A stretch of 64,000 nt of DNA. It comes from Acorus gramineus. Lineage: Eukaryota > Streptophyta > Magnoliopsida > Acorales > Acoraceae. The position numbers and the translations under genes are program-made. This document shows, piece by piece, positions 21,369 to 34,200 of the stretch (position 1 is its first letter; every line of letters begins with the position of its first letter). A model generated the notes under the pieces. That model did no database searches, was not told the DNA's origin, and saw only the letters and a program-made list of their open reading frames with translations. The DNA lies in the NCBI GenBank assembly GCA_030737835.1, contig JAUJYN010000015.1, positions 1,184,954 to 1,248,953 of the forward strand, written 5' to 3'.

Positions 21369-22576
21369 AGTGGATCGTCGCATCCTCCACAACCTGAAGC
21401 CTCAGACTCCGGCAGATATAGTCATGCAAACAGCGCATCTAATCAACAACTCTCCGTTCATAGACGAGATCGTCCGTGTGCCCAAACCAGATAAGTTCAC
21501 CCCTTCAAAATACAAATTGTTTGAGGGAAAGTCAGATCCCATTGAGCACATTTTTCATTACCCACAACTCATGTCCCTCAATGCAGGGGATGACGCCTTG
21601 CTCTGCAAGGTATTTCCTCAAAGTCTCGGAGGACAGGCCTTGACCTGGTTCCGTAAATTGCCAGCGGGTTCGATATCCGACTTTCATGGCCTCTAAGAGG
21701 CATTCATTAGCCATTACATATGCCATTGCAAACCCAAGAAGGACGTGGCGAGCTTGTTTGGGATGAAGCAGGGGGAAGGCGAACGTCTTCGAGATTATCT
21801 CACGCGCTTTAGCATGGAGATGACGCAGATCAAATCATGCAATCCTCAAACCGCAACTATGGCGTTCTGGGGAGGGATGATCCCCACTGGACATCTTTAC
21901 GAGTCCCCTGTCCGCAAACCTCCTACCAATATGGTGGACATGCTCTCCCGCGCAGAGGGTTCCATTTGCCTGGAGGACGACGTCTCCTTCACCACTCAGA
22001 AAATGGCTACCATCATTATGGTCGGTCCATCTCAGAAGGAGAGTCATCCCTCCAAGAAGCAGTCCTCCGCGATGTCATGAAAGGACGACGACAAGCCCGA
22101 CGGCTCTCGTCCTTAAAAAGGGAAAGACTTCGTAACAACTCTCCTCACTATGACAATACGACAACTTTGGCGCGACAACAGGATAAGGGATATTTCAAAG
22201 CCCCTTTTTCGATCCGAACCCTGGTCGAGAATCGTGACCAAACCCGCAAGTGTGAATTCCATAACGAGGTAGCCACACCACCGAGGAATGCAGGAGTCTC
22301 CGCGGGCAGGTTAAGAACTTGATCTGGGACGGACGCCTTGTGCTTTACGTAGCACGGCAGCCTAATCTAGCCAAACCAAACGGTGACAAAAGGGTGAACA
22401 CCCCCAAGCCAGGGGAACCCCCGATCAGGATCGTCGCGGTCATCCATGGGCGATCCACTCCTGGCGAGGTGGAGTCGAACCTGAGAAGTCAACCGGGGTC
22501 ACGAAAGCGCGCTATCATAGAACCGACCCCCGGAACGCGAAGCCGCTGTCAACTCCATCCATTTCGGAGCCGATGA
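21369..22576 (+). pseudogene. Tat gag, capsid and zinc-knuckle part
   Basis: The capsid block reads FTPSKYKLFEGKSDPIEHI, DDALLCKVFPQSLGGQALTW, FRKLPAGSISDF, then a stop (near 21694) and EGERLRDYLTRFSMEM, the standard retrotransposon gag domain. The C-terminal part holds CEFH followed, in a shifted frame, by HTTEECRSLRGQVKNLIWDG, so the zinc knuckle is split by a frameshift near 22265. It then breaks off near 22576, close to where protease should begin. Gag forms the virus-like particle in which reverse transcription occurs; this copy cannot make one. Confidence 0.85.
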
Positions 22577-23510
22577 TCTCGAACAGATATAACACTGGCT
22601 GTCACTAAGGAGAGACGCCCTCGCCTTCGCCCAAAACTGTGAGAAATGCCAAAAGTTCTCTCCGCTCATTAACACCCCTGCAAAGGAGCTCCATATGCTC
22701 ACGGCCCCTTGGCCATTTGCCCAGTGGAGAGTTGACATTGTAGGTCCGTTCCCGACCGTGACAGGCGGAAAAAAGTATGTGCTCCTAGCAACAGATTACG
22801 TCACTAAATGGGTGGAGGCCAAAGCTTACAAGACTGTCAAGCATGCCGATGTCAAGAACTTCCTTTGGAAGCACATCACATGCAAGACGCATTTCGCGAA
22901 TACGCCTATTCATGAGTTCTGTGACAAATACGGGATCCAACACATTTCTCCTCGCAGAGGTTACCAACCGTACCATCTTCACTTTGCTCAAGAAACGACT
23001 CGACGTAAAGAAGGGAGTATGGCTGGAGGAGCTCCCGGGCAGTGCTTTGGGCTTACTGAACCACTCAAAGAAAGCCCACGGGAGAGTCTCTGTTCGCCCT
23101 CTCGTACGGGACCGAAGCAATTATCCCCATTGAGGTCGCCTACCCACTCTGAGATCTTCCATCACTCTCATCGACTGAAATAACGAGTCCCTTGCCACCA
23201 ACGCAATGTTCTAGAAGAATTGACGGAAACAACCATGATCCACCTCGCCGCCTACCAGCACCGGCAAGCCCACCACTTCAACAAGAAGGTCCGACCGGAA
23301 TCGTTCTCCCTAGGCGAATGGGTGCTTCGGCGTGTCACTGATAACACACGAGAGCCCAATACCGGGAAGCTCGGGGCTACTTGGGAAGGACCGTACGAAG
23401 TGGTCGAAACCTACAGCAAGGGGGGCATAAAAGCTATGCACCATTGGCTTGAGAAAGGTACTCATACCACTCCGTGGAACACCATGAACTTAAGAAAGTT
23501 TTATGCGTAG
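22577..23510 (+). pseudogene. Tat integrase, deleted
   Basis: It begins within the zinc region (NCEKCQKFSP) and shows PWPFAQWRVDIVGPFP with the first catalytic Asp, LATDYVTKWVEA and HEFCDKYGIQHISP. The block that should carry SDNGTQF, with the second catalytic Asp, is missing between FLWKH and HEFCDKYGI. A frameshift near 22970 separates the core from LLKKRLDVKKGVWLEELPG, and the C-terminal GKLGATWEGPYEVVETY and LRKFYA end at a stop at 23508. Reverse transcriptase is absent upstream, so a deletion of pol joined gag to integrase. Confidence 0.85.
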
Positions 23511-23817
23511 AGCCCCTGGTGGCCTATATTAAATAAATGTAATGGACCTTATTTCTATTACGCTATTCTACCTCTATTAGTTCTTCTTTTCGAGTATTGG
23601 TTTTTGTTTATTATCCAAATGCTCCATCACGTCTTTTCAACCAAGCTAATTGCGTCGGGGTTATGTCGGTTAACTTCACTCCTACCATGCGCACTCTCGA
23701 TTATATGCAAACTAATAACAACGGCTGCCCGATCCTACGTGCGCAAAAGATGGTACGAGATATGTGCAAACTATCCTCTCCATCTATAGTACGAACGAGA
23801 TCGTCGCGGTACCACCC

Positions 23818-24105
23818 TGTTCAGCCACGTCGCGCTAGCGGCTCAAGCCCAAGGTGGTCCCGCTCTCATAGCCGACCTATTCGGCCATGCGCGCAAGCGG
23901 CTCAAGCCCACGGTGGTCCCGCTCTTATAACTGCCCTATTAGGCCATGCCGCGCAAGCGGCTCAAGCCCAAGGTGGTCCCGCTCTTATAACTTCCCTGTT
24001 CGGCCACATCGCGCAAGCGGCTCAAGCCCAAGGTGGTCCACTTTCATAACGCCCCAATCGGCTACGTCATACAAATGACTCAAGCCCAAGGCGGTACACT
24101 CGTCC
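23818..24105 (+). repeat. Five-unit 60-bp tandem repeat in Tat 3' region
   Basis: Five units of about 60 bp share the core GCGGCTCAAGCCCAAGGTGG, followed by TCC-CTCTTATAA-type sequence; the last unit is the most diverged. It lies 300 bases after the pol stop, where Tat and Ogre elements often carry tandem arrays. Confidence 0.85.
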
Positions 24106-26040
24106 CACCACAGTGGGTCGCATCGTGTTAACCAAGTGCTTCAAGGACGTTCCAAACTTCAAGGGCAATTCCTCCCCATATAACACGCTGTTAGGGTTTG
24201 AACAACCCATACATAGTCGTGTTATCCTAAGAGCACAATGCAAGGTGTCACACCCCAGGGCGGCCGTCCTTGAGACGTGGCAATATATATAATATCAGCT
24301 ATCAATACCTAAGGTCACTAAGAACTCCAACAACAATACACAAGGTGGCAAGGCAAAAATAAATGATAGCTAACTGAAAAGCAGAAGCATAAAATATCAA
24401 CAATGTCTGTAAACCAAAAACATTATTACAGACTCGAATACACAATCATTGTCCTGTGAGAGCCAAGTCTAGTCCAAATAAAATACAACCAGTGCAACAC
24501 GCACTATTACAAATACAAGGCTGTAGGACTGCTAACAGCCTTGCATTCGCCAGACGGGACGCTCCCACGCACGCAAGACCACGCCACAAGGAAGCTCCAG
24601 CTCCACGCCCAACCCCGCCCCTGCAGAAGAAACTATACACGAGTGGTGAGCTACAAGCTCAGTGAATGGCAAGAAGCCAAGCACCATAACAACAATTCAA
24701 TACTAAGGCAATTTTCTTTCAAGGAAACCATGGGTGGGAACCCAATGGATAACAAAATACAACGAGTCCATCCGCTACGAGGTAGAGATATACTTCGATA
24801 CCTCACGCGTTAGGAGTATCATACCCAGAGTATACTCGATGGGTATAAGAGTTACGTGACGACGTGACTCAACTTACCCTCACCCTCACCCCCGCAGGGG
24901 TGATCCTAGTGACTTTTGGGATAAAACTGCTTGCTCTACACCCTTCATTATCCGGTAACCCTCTCCCGAGTAACCTCTACCTGGTATACCCCCATGATTA
25001 GTACATCTTGCCGCATGCATCGATAGTACCTACAGGTGGGGGCCCTCTGTCAGGACAGCTACAACGCTGGGCAGCATCGACACAGATTCGACGAAGGGGA
25101 GAACGATTCCACGCTCGCAATATCATTTGTTAGCCCTCTCCCGGGTAGCCTCTACCTGGTATACCCCCATGATCAGCACATCTTGCCGCATGCATTGATA
25201 GTACCTGCAGGTGGGGGCCCTTTGTCAGGACAGTTACAACCCGAGCCGCTTCAACACGGACGATATTGGGAGGAAACACTCCATCTTCGCAAAGCGAACC
25301 CAATGGAAAAATAACTACTCTTGGTAATTGCCTACCGATGCTATCGAATACATATGAACTCCCACAAAGATGCGTTGCTCGGACGCAAGGAGTTACCTTG
25401 ACTCTCGCACCAAAAATAATCTCAAGGCATAACCCAATGGCCGGTTCATACACTCGCCTAACATGGGTAGGCCTAGCTTAAACACCATAACCACCGGTTC
25501 GAAACACCGGTATAACATCGAATTATTCTGAATTCCAACAAGTGCATCACACGGATGCAAGGTGGCGATTACATCGCTTGCGCTCTAACTAAGGTACAAC
25601 CCGACAACGGGTCATACCCACACCTAGCACAGGTAGTAGGCACGAATAGTCTAACATGCGCAATTATAATAGGAGAATTCTATCGCAGATATATACATGG
25701 TCCACATGCATGATAACATAGAATTAACTGTAGGGGTTCTCCCTAACGTGGATAAATCATAAACAATATATATATGCAACAACATACTAGGCATGGCCTA
25801 AATAATATGCATACAAGCATACAAGGTATACCTTAACATGTGTTGGATATCACCAACTTAAAAGGGAAGGATCAAGCGCGATCCCGCGCAATAACAGGTG
25901 CATGCCAATATTCCCAAACGAATCTGAGTCAAGTAGGAACCACATCTACTTACTCAGTTCGCGCAAGGAGAGAGGCCGAGAGAGTGATGAAGCCTCATCA
26001 TCTCAAGAAGGTCATAGCTTTGCCCCAACAAGATGGGAGG

Positions 26041-27303
26041 ACAATTAGCGCTTGGAACGACCCTTGGATATGTGAAACATTTCTGACGGATTCTCTGACA
26101 GAGCACACCCAACATCTTTTGCAGCAAGGAGGGATCCCTCAAAGCCTATTGGTGGCTCATTTCATTCGAGATGGCTCTTGGATTAAACCCCTATGGTGGC
26201 CAGTGGCATGGAATGAGATCTGGTCAGCAATTTCAAAGATGGAATGTGGTGGCACAGATGCTGATACGTTGGTTTGGCCTCACTCTCCCAATGGGCTTCT
26301 TACCACACCATATGCTTGGAACTTCCTCAGGCAAAAACGGGACAAACCAAAGTGGTGCAAGTGGATATGGCAAAAATACCAACCTCCTACTTTTTCAGCC
26401 TGCACTTGGCTGGCGCTGCTTGATAAGGCTCCTACTCTCACAAATCTTCAACGAAAGGGTCTTGTAAGGGAGGTGACTTGCCTGATGTGCAAATCTGAAG
26501 TGGAAACTGTTGATCATCTCTACCTCAAGTGTCCCTTTGCAGCTTTTATATGGTCATTAGTTCTATGAAAAATGGGATTACAACAACCTCGGTTGGCTGG
26601 TCTTCCAGCTTTCGTTGACTAGCTAGATCAAACATTTCCCATAGGAGCACCTTGACACATAATGCAGGTAGCTTTTGTCGCTGCGATAAGGTGCTTATGG
26701 AAGGAAAGATGTACTCGTCTATTTCAAGGACGAGAGACACATAAACTGCAAGCGCTAAAATCCCTCTATTCCTTAGTCACCAATTGTTTTCGTGGGAGAT
26801 CACTGATTGAAAACAATATGGATTTGGTGCAACTCATTGCCAAGAACTGGGATGTTCTCATCATCGCGGGGGAATTCATTCCGATAGAAATATCTTGGCT
26901 GCCTCCACTAGAAGGATGGTTTAAATCCATTTCTGATGGGTCTCTCACATCCGATCGTGCTGGCTATGGGGCCATTGTCCGCAATTGCAAAGGGGAGCCT
27001 CTTCGGGCGGTGGTAGTACAAGAACAACGTCTAAGCTCTATTAATGTGCTGGAATATAAAGCCATTCTCACTGGGTTACAGTTATGCCAGCAGCTGAGTA
27101 TAACACATGTCCATTTCGAGTCTGATTCGACCACGGCAGTGAATTGGCTACAAGGAAAGGGTTGTTTCCCTTGGCAACTTTTGCGGGACAAACACGACAT
27201 GCAAGCCTGTTTGGCTGACCTATTTGAATGGAAGCTGTCTCATTCTTACAGAGAAGGGAATCAAGTTGCCGATTTTTGGCATCCTGGCGGACGTCCTCGG
27301 GGA
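26041..27303 (+). pseudogene. LINE ORF2 C-terminus: zf-RVT and RNase H
   Basis: The first part (to 26568) carries the zinc-binding reverse-transcriptase-associated domain: PPTFSACTWLALLDKAPTLTNL, CLMCKSEVETVDHLYLKC. The same frame continues through three stops (26566-26645) to an RNase H-like domain with ISDGSLTSDRAGYGAIVRN (first Asp), VLEYKAILTGLQL (Glu), HFESDSTTAVNWL (Asp) and GNQVAD (last Asp). A one-base loss in a T-run near 27272 shifts the end. The reverse transcriptase proper and endonuclease are absent. Confidence 0.87.
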
Positions 27304-27627
27304 TGACTGTTCTCCAACCTCACCAGTTTTAGGAGGGCTTATGCTGCAGGGCATACTACTACACGCTTGATTGCCTCAACCTTGACGAACTCTTGATTCT
27401 GGTCTATCATCTCCAACCTATGAAAGCCACAAGCATTCTCTAATTTACAACAGGTTGGCAGGCTAAAGTCGTGCATTGTGCGGCCTCACCTCATCACCTT
27501 GAATTTTGTGATTGTAAATATCGAATAGTGGCCTTATATTTTTTTCCTTTTTGTGAATCTTGTAATCCCCTCTTTTAGATGTAACTAGTTATATATAGCA
27601 ATACAAATTCTTTTTTACCCACCAAAA
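26041..27627 (+). mobile_element. 5'-truncated L1-type LINE
   Basis: A LINE fragment with the last part of ORF2, a 320-bp 3' untranslated region and a short A-rich end (ACCAAAAAAA). It lies inside a chromovirus LTR whose sequence resumes after it. Only about 1.6 kb of an expected 5-6 kb is present, which fits the usual 5' truncation of LINE insertions. Exact ends and target duplication could not be fixed. Confidence 0.8.
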
Positions 27628-29664
27628 AAACTGCTACTCCACGTGCTCAAGTCTTATTACCAGGGAATACTAAGTATGCACCCAGTCATTAACCCAGGCT
27701 TAATCCTGCTAGATATTACTAATCTAGGGAGGGTAGTATTACATGACTACCTAAGACATGCCATATTCTATATATCCATATAATGCAAGGAGATACATGC
27801 CCATACAAGCAGGGTGCATGCAAACATGGTTATTCACATATGAATACAATACATATGCAAGTATATCGTAGAATACGGGGTTCTATGCAATATACAAGCT
27901 ATACAGGCCTAGCATGCAAGATATCTAGCATAATATGGGTTAGACATAACAATACTACTCATCTCAACAAGTAGTATAGTTAGTGCGCCCCACGGATGCG
28001 TGACACACGACTATGTGCATCCAACGCTTGCCGAAGGGTTGGATCGAACCACTCACCTAACGACCCATTCATCGCGAGTTCCGCCAATGAAAGCTGCAAA
28101 AAACAACCAAAGATTCACAATTAAAATATGGAACCTTTTGACACACATATAAGCCTACTTCATGAAGACCCTAACTCCAGATAGTGTCCACAACATGCAT
28201 AACAACTCCTTGACACACAATTAAGCAAAATTGTTATGTCTGCTGCAACCAGCCCTACTATTTGATACCCATAGCACCAAATACACATCCAAAAATTATG
28301 AAATAAATCATACACATTCTATGATATGTTGGGATCATAATTCATGGGACCTCATAACCTAATTTGTCCTTTACAAGCCCTAAATTAAATCCTTTCAGAA
28401 ACTGAACAGTTTCCACGCCAATCTGGATAGTCCATGCAAAACAGATTATAACTTACAACACAGATATCATATTGACACCAAATTTCATATATAGCATCTA
28501 GACACATAGATGATCATATTACATGAAGAAACAAGCCTCAAAACATGCCTCTAGGTACTAGTTCCATAAGGATCTTAAGGAGACACAAATCTGCCTTACT
28601 ACAATACAAAACCACCACCATTCATGCACAAACACAAACACCTCATGTGCAATAACAATTTCACATAACAACACTCTCCCAACAGCACCCACACATACCC
28701 ACATGCTGAAAAACCAGTAGAAAGAAGAGGGAAAAGCTTACCAAGAGAGGGGGGAGGGAAGGGGAGATGTGGGAGCTCATAAGCGTGCCCACGACCACCT
28801 CAACCACCACCACCACTACCACCACCTCAATCTTAGCCTCTCTTCTTCTTGCTGAACCAGAGGGGAGGGGGAACAGGGGAAAAAACCATGAGAGGTGCTC
28901 TAGAGGAGGAGGAAAAGGAAGAGACAACACAACAACAAATCCTGCACATACACACACACCTTGATTTCCACTTTTTCTAACTCTTACCTCTTCTTGTTCC
29001 ATCTTCTCCTTCTAAAACTCCACCAAACACACTCAAAAGGGCTGGACCAAAAGAGAGTCGAGAATGAGAGAGAGAGGAGAGACATTTGGGCCTAAATACA
29101 ACAAATCTAGTGGGGGCAAAATGACCAGGTTGTCATTGACTAAAATTCTGGATAGTCATCACTCGAACAGCCATAATTTCCACAATCTAGCTCCGAATTG
29201 TACAATTCAAAATCCATTGGAAAGCCAAGAAGATTATCTACCACTTTCATGTTTATGCTCAGATCAAATAAGCCCTCGAGCTATTTCAAAATGTGAGCTA
29301 AACATCAAACAGGGCTGCTACTAGGATTTTCTCATCCCCAGAGTATAATTGAAAAAATACCCATAACTTTTGCTACATGAATCCAGATGATCTAATTCTA
29401 CTTTTGTAAAAAAGCTAACTCAAAACTAAACATCTCATGATAAAATCATATTTACTACTCTATCTTGGGTATTAACAAAATTAAATCCGAATACCAATCA
29501 GAATGCATAACTTCTAAAAAGACGTCAGAATGGGACGAAAATTTACAAGTAGGCCAATGCCAGTACCAGGAGAACAATTATGCAGTCAGATTTTCAATCA
29601 GAGAACCCCAACTCCCACAGGTAGAAATTTTAGCAACTCCGATGAAAAAATAAAGCTCCAAATT

Positions 29665-29917
29665 GTAGATACCCTTATTTTGACCGTCCAAAGAGACAAA
29701 AATACTTCAAGTAATATTGGAAATAACCACATTTGGACATCTGAAAAGGAAACTCCCTTAGAAACCAAAAACCGGAAACCCTGGTCCATACCCTTTACAA
29801 AGACCTAGGACCTGGACAGGGGCGGCTACCTAAGAGTAGCCGCCCCATACCAGGCGGCTAGTTCCAACTAGCCACTTCCCTCACCCACCCCAAACCACCT
29901 TCCTAGATGGGACATAA
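29665..29917. other. Unassigned spacer with two perfect hairpins
   Basis: Sequence between two LTRs that matches neither. It contains two strong inverted repeats: 29819-29846 (arms GGGGCGGCTAC / GTAGCCGCCCC, 6-base loop) and 29856-29873 (GGCTAGTT / AACTAGCC, 2-base loop). No coding sense found. Confidence 0.6.
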
Positions 29918-29978
29918 TGTCACGCCCCAAGGCGGCCGTCCCCGATACGTGGAAAATATATATAATATATGAACTCTC

Positions 29979-30247
29979 ATTTTTAGTTTTAAGTCCCCAC
30001 AAACCATCATATTTAGTGATCAATCCCTCCCTTCTTCGTATTTAGGTTTTAGTCCCCCGATTTAAAGGATAATTCATGGATAGGTCTCTCACAGGGACTA
30101 AAAAGTAAATTAAATAATTTATGGATAGGTCCCTCTCAGGGACTAAAAAGGAACTATCATTTAAATCTGGGGACTAAAAGCTAAATACGAAGAAGGGAGG
30201 GATCGATTACTAAATATGATGATTTGTTGGGAGTTAAAACTAAAAAT
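29979..30247. mobile_element. Foldback MITE with long inverted arms
   Basis: 269 bp whose arms of about 95-120 bp are near-perfect inverted repeats. The left arm starts ATTTTTAGTTTTAAGTCCCC and the right arm ends in the matching TTAAAACTAAAAAT. GGGACTAAAA motifs recur, and the centre has a short direct repeat (ATGGATAGGT). The sequence outside both arms belongs to the host LTR. No coding capacity. Confidence 0.8.
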
Positions 30248-31254
30248 CCCTTGATTTAATTAGATTAAACTAGATGGGAACATGCATAGTTCGGGGCTTG
30301 GTGTCTAGGCATGCATAGGCCTCTATACATGATATAAGGGTGCATATCCCTAGCATACAAAGTCTAAGGTGGCATGGTTACATCATATTAATCATGCATG
30401 CATAGTTTTACATTTATTACATGTTAATACACAATTATGGTGCCCCAGGGGAGGGCAATGCACGCCTACGTGCATCGAACGCCTCCCTACTGGGTTGGAT
30501 TGTCCCACTCACCGAAACCCGGGTCGTTGCGTGACCGTCCGTCAAGATCTGCAAGACATGGGCATTCAATATGGTGAGTAAACTACACAAATACATAAGA
30601 AATTTACTAGAAATACCCAACACTCGGACAAGCATGCATACGGGCCCGCACGCACGCGAGCACGCGCGTACGCACGCGAGTCCGAGTGCCCCGACACCCT
30701 CCCGAACCCTCGGGCAGCCATACGCATGGCCCCCCGCACGCGCACGCACGAATGCGCACGCCCGCACACGCCTCTGCACCTCTGGCACATTGTCGCGCCC
30801 CCGCCCGCGCGCCCAGACGAGCTGCCGCGCGCGCGCGCACCGCCAGCACGTACCCGCGAGCACTGCGCGCCCGCACAGCACCCCGCGCACACGGCCGCGC
30901 GTCTGCACGTACGCCAGCGCGCCCGTCTGCGCGCGCCAGCGCCTGTCTGCGCGCGCAGACGCGCGCGCACGCGCGCGGATGACTCCGCACGCGCGCCCAA
31001 GCCCCTTCCACCCCCTCCTCAGCCCTCCCACACCCCCTAACAACCATGCATAGCATGCATACCCAATCACATACCCTAAACAAGCATCTAAACAAGCATA
31101 GGGAGGAGAAGGACTTACCCAAAGAGAGGAAAGGAAAGGGAGGGAACTCGGGTGCTCTTCGCGCACCGAATCGCCGCCACCAAGACCACCACCACCTCAG
31201 CCACTTCTCAGCCCTAGAATGACTGAAAACAGGGGAGAAGGGGAAGCCATGAGA

Positions 31255-34200
31255 TGTTGTGCCTGTGTCATTTGGAGCGCTCTGTTTGAAAGTTTGGACA
31301 TAATTTTTTTTTCCTCGAAGTTATGTATTTCCAATTTGGTATTTGGATTTGATTTTGTTAAAATCCAAGATGAAGAGGTTTAAATATGATTTTATTATGA
31401 GAAGTCCAGTTTTGAGTTAGCCTTCGTACAAAAGTGGAATTAGATCAACTAGATTCTTGTAGTAAAAGTTATGGGTATTTTTTCAAGTATACCCCGGGGA
31501 GGGAAATTCTGGCAGCAGCCCTGTTCTATGTGTAGCTCTAATTTCGGAATAGCTGGAGAGATTATTTGATCTTGGCATGAACATAAAAGTTGTAGATAAT
31601 CTTCTTGGATTTCCAACGGACTTGGAATTGTGCAATTCGGAGCTATATTGAGGAAGTTATGGCTGTTCCAGTGAAGCATGCGCAGAATTTCTAGTCAAAG
31701 GGCGACTAGGTCTTTTCATTCCCTCTTAAGATATTTGTGTGCAAAATATCTTCTCTCTCTCTCTCTCCCTCTCACTTCCACGCCCATTTTTCTTGGGCTC
31801 TCTCTTCCTCTCTCTCAAGCACCCCAAGTGTTTGATTAAATTCCCCAAAGAGAAGGTGGAGGAGGAAGAAATGGTGAGGGTTGTTCATGTGTTGTGTTGT
31901 TGTTGTTGTTTGTTCCCCTCTCTCTCAAGCACCTTTACATGGATTTCCCCCCCCTGATTTGCAGCCATAGGAGGGCTGAGGAGGGCTGAGGTGGTGGTGG
32001 TGGTTGAGGTGGTCGCGGGTGCGTCGAGGGCCCCCGAACCTCCCCCTTTCGTTCCCCCTCCCAAGGTGAGCTCTTCCTCTTCTTTTTCTTGGTTTTCATG
32101 GCTTAAGGGGCTGTTGGGGAAGTCATGCATGCTATGCATAGGGGTTAGGGTGTGTGTGAGGGGTTGGGGAGGGTTAAAAAGGGGTTAGGGCAAGGTGGGC
32201 GCGCGTTGGGGGCAGTCTGCGCGCGTGCGCGCGCAGGCGGGCGCTGGCAGGCGCACAGACGCGCGCGGGCGCGTGCGCGCGAGTGCGCGGGTGCGCGCGG
32301 GAGTGCGTGCGGGTGCTGGCGCCAGCGGGGGTGCGCGCAGGAGTGCGCGAGGGGCAGTGCGCCTGGGCATGCGCCTGGGCGCAGGGCTGGGGACCAGTGC
32401 GCGCTCGCGCGTGCGTGCGCGTGCGTGCGCATGCTGGGGCGTGCGAGCAGGGTGCTGCGCGGGGGGGGGGGGGGGGGCAGTGCGCGGGGTGCTGCGCGAG
32501 GGTGCAAGGGCTGGACGCGCAGTGTGCGCGCGTGCAGCAGCGAGTCTGGGCGGGCGGGCAGGCGCGCGGCAGTGCGCCGAGGGTGCTGGGGTGCGTGCGT
32601 GCGTGCGCATTTGTGCGTGCGCGTGCGGGGGGCCATGCGTGTGGCTGCCCGAGGGTTCGGGTAGGTGTCGGGGCACTCGGACTCCCGTGCGTACGTGCGT
32701 GCTCGCATGCGTGCGAGCCCGTATGCATGCTTGTCCGAGTATTGGGTATTTCTAATGATTTCTATGTGTAAATTGTGTTGTTTCTCACCAGTTGGATGCC
32801 CCTACCTTGCAGATCTCGTCGGATGGGATGCGCGAGGTCCCGGGTTGTAAGGTGAGTGGTTTGATTCCAATCCCCCCCCCTCTCTAGGGATGCGCTCGAC
32901 CCGCATAGACGCGTGTCGCGCATCGATGGGGCCCCCTAGCTATAATATGTAAAAGCTATGCATGCATGATTAATATGATATATCCATGCCACCTTAGACT
33001 TTGTATGCTAGGGATATGCACCCTTATATCATGTATAGCGGCCTATGCATGTTTAGTCACCTTGTCCCTTGATTTGAAAGCCCCGACCTACGCATGTTTC
33101 CCATTTTGTTTAAATTTATTTAAATCAAATGTGAGTATGTTGTTATAAGCATGCCTTAGAGAATATTATAACCTTGTTGTTATAATATATGTTTCCCCGC
33201 ATCTTAGTTATGCGCCTTGGAGGAATTCTTGAGAATTCATGACATTAGTAGTGTTAGAAATCGTTGTCGACGGATCCAACAGGATCGTACGCGCGTGAGT
33301 AGGCTGTCTTCTCCTTTTGGTTGGATCCGATGTAGGAACTCCCCGGCGTTGGCTATACCTGACAGAGGGCTCCCGTCCGTAGGTACCTCCGATGTGTCGG
33401 ACAGTACTGGTAGTTGGAGTGGACTAGGTCGAGGCTACGAGGGTGGGAAAGGGCTACCGGGTGGACCAGGGGTGGAGAGCGGTCTAGTCTGTCCCAAAAG
33501 ACCCATGACACCCCTAAAGGGTGAGCGTGGGGTGGATCGGCGATGTTACGACCCACTAGCTTGTGTAGTTACTCCCGTTTAGGGACTATGACTACTTTAA
33601 GGTTAATATGAGTGTGTTGGTTGTTGTTATGCATGTGTGTGATATCTCAATAAGCGAGTATCGAGAGTGGTTGTTTTCCTTTGGGTTTCGCTTTGCGAAC
33701 ATGGGATCGTTCTCCCCTTCGTTGGATCCGATGTAGGAACTCCCCGGCGTTGGCTGTACCTGACAGAGGGCTCCCGTCCGTAGGTACCTCCGATGTGTCG
33801 GACAGTACGGATGGTGGGAGTGGACTAGGTGGAGGCCACGAGGGTGGGAAAGGGCTACTGGCGGACCAAGGGTGTAGAGCGGTGAGTTGAGGAGATCGGG
33901 TTGTAGATACTACCCGGGAGAGGGTTAATGAATGATGTCGCGAGCGTGGAATCGTTCTCCCCTTCGTTGGATCTGATGTAGGAACTCCCCGGCATTGGCT
34001 ATACCTGTCAGAGGACTAGGCGGAGGCCACGAGGGTGGGAGAGGCTACCGGGTGGACCAGGGGTGTAGAGCAGTCTAAGTCTCTTCCCAAAGTCCCAAGA
34101 TGTCTCCTTTCAGGAGTGAGGGTGTGGATGAGGCGAAGACACGTCGCCTCGTGACCCATTCGTTGTTCGACCGTTCCCATAGTTGTTGGGTCTGGTCTCG

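Larger units (their letters stand above)
15880..24245 (+). mobile_element. Ty3/gypsy element of Tat type, dead and split
   Basis: A plus-strand element read as 5' LTR, TGGCGCC primer site, gag, a fused gag/integrase junction, integrase C-terminus and a 3' region with tandem repeats. Gag is cut twice by younger insertions (16895-17352 and 17494-21368). Protease, reverse transcriptase and RNase H are absent: sequence jumps from the gag/protease border to the integrase zinc region near 22590. No 3' LTR was found; the 3' region is interrupted at 24246 by a chromovirus LTR. Sequence style (gag capsid block, PWPFAQWRVDIVGPFP in integrase) places it in the Tat lineage. Confidence 0.85.
24246..29664 (-). 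mobile_element. Chromovirus LTR, right end truncated, LINE inside
   Basis: It starts TGTCACACCCCAGGGCGG after CAAGG at 24241-24245 and follows the module order of the solo LTR at 17494 for most of its length, including the run of CCCTCA arrays and GAATT palindrome remnants (about 25523). A LINE interrupts it at about 26041-27627, after which LTR sequence resumes. The LTR homology ends near 29664 at GCTCCAAA, about 20 bases before the expected TAACA end, so no right duplication can be checked. It lacks the CpG-rich island. Confidence 0.8.

Noticed and set aside
23818-24105. Regular 60-bp repeats as a CRISPR array
   Set aside because: The units are contiguous tandem copies without unique spacers, in a plant retrotransposon.
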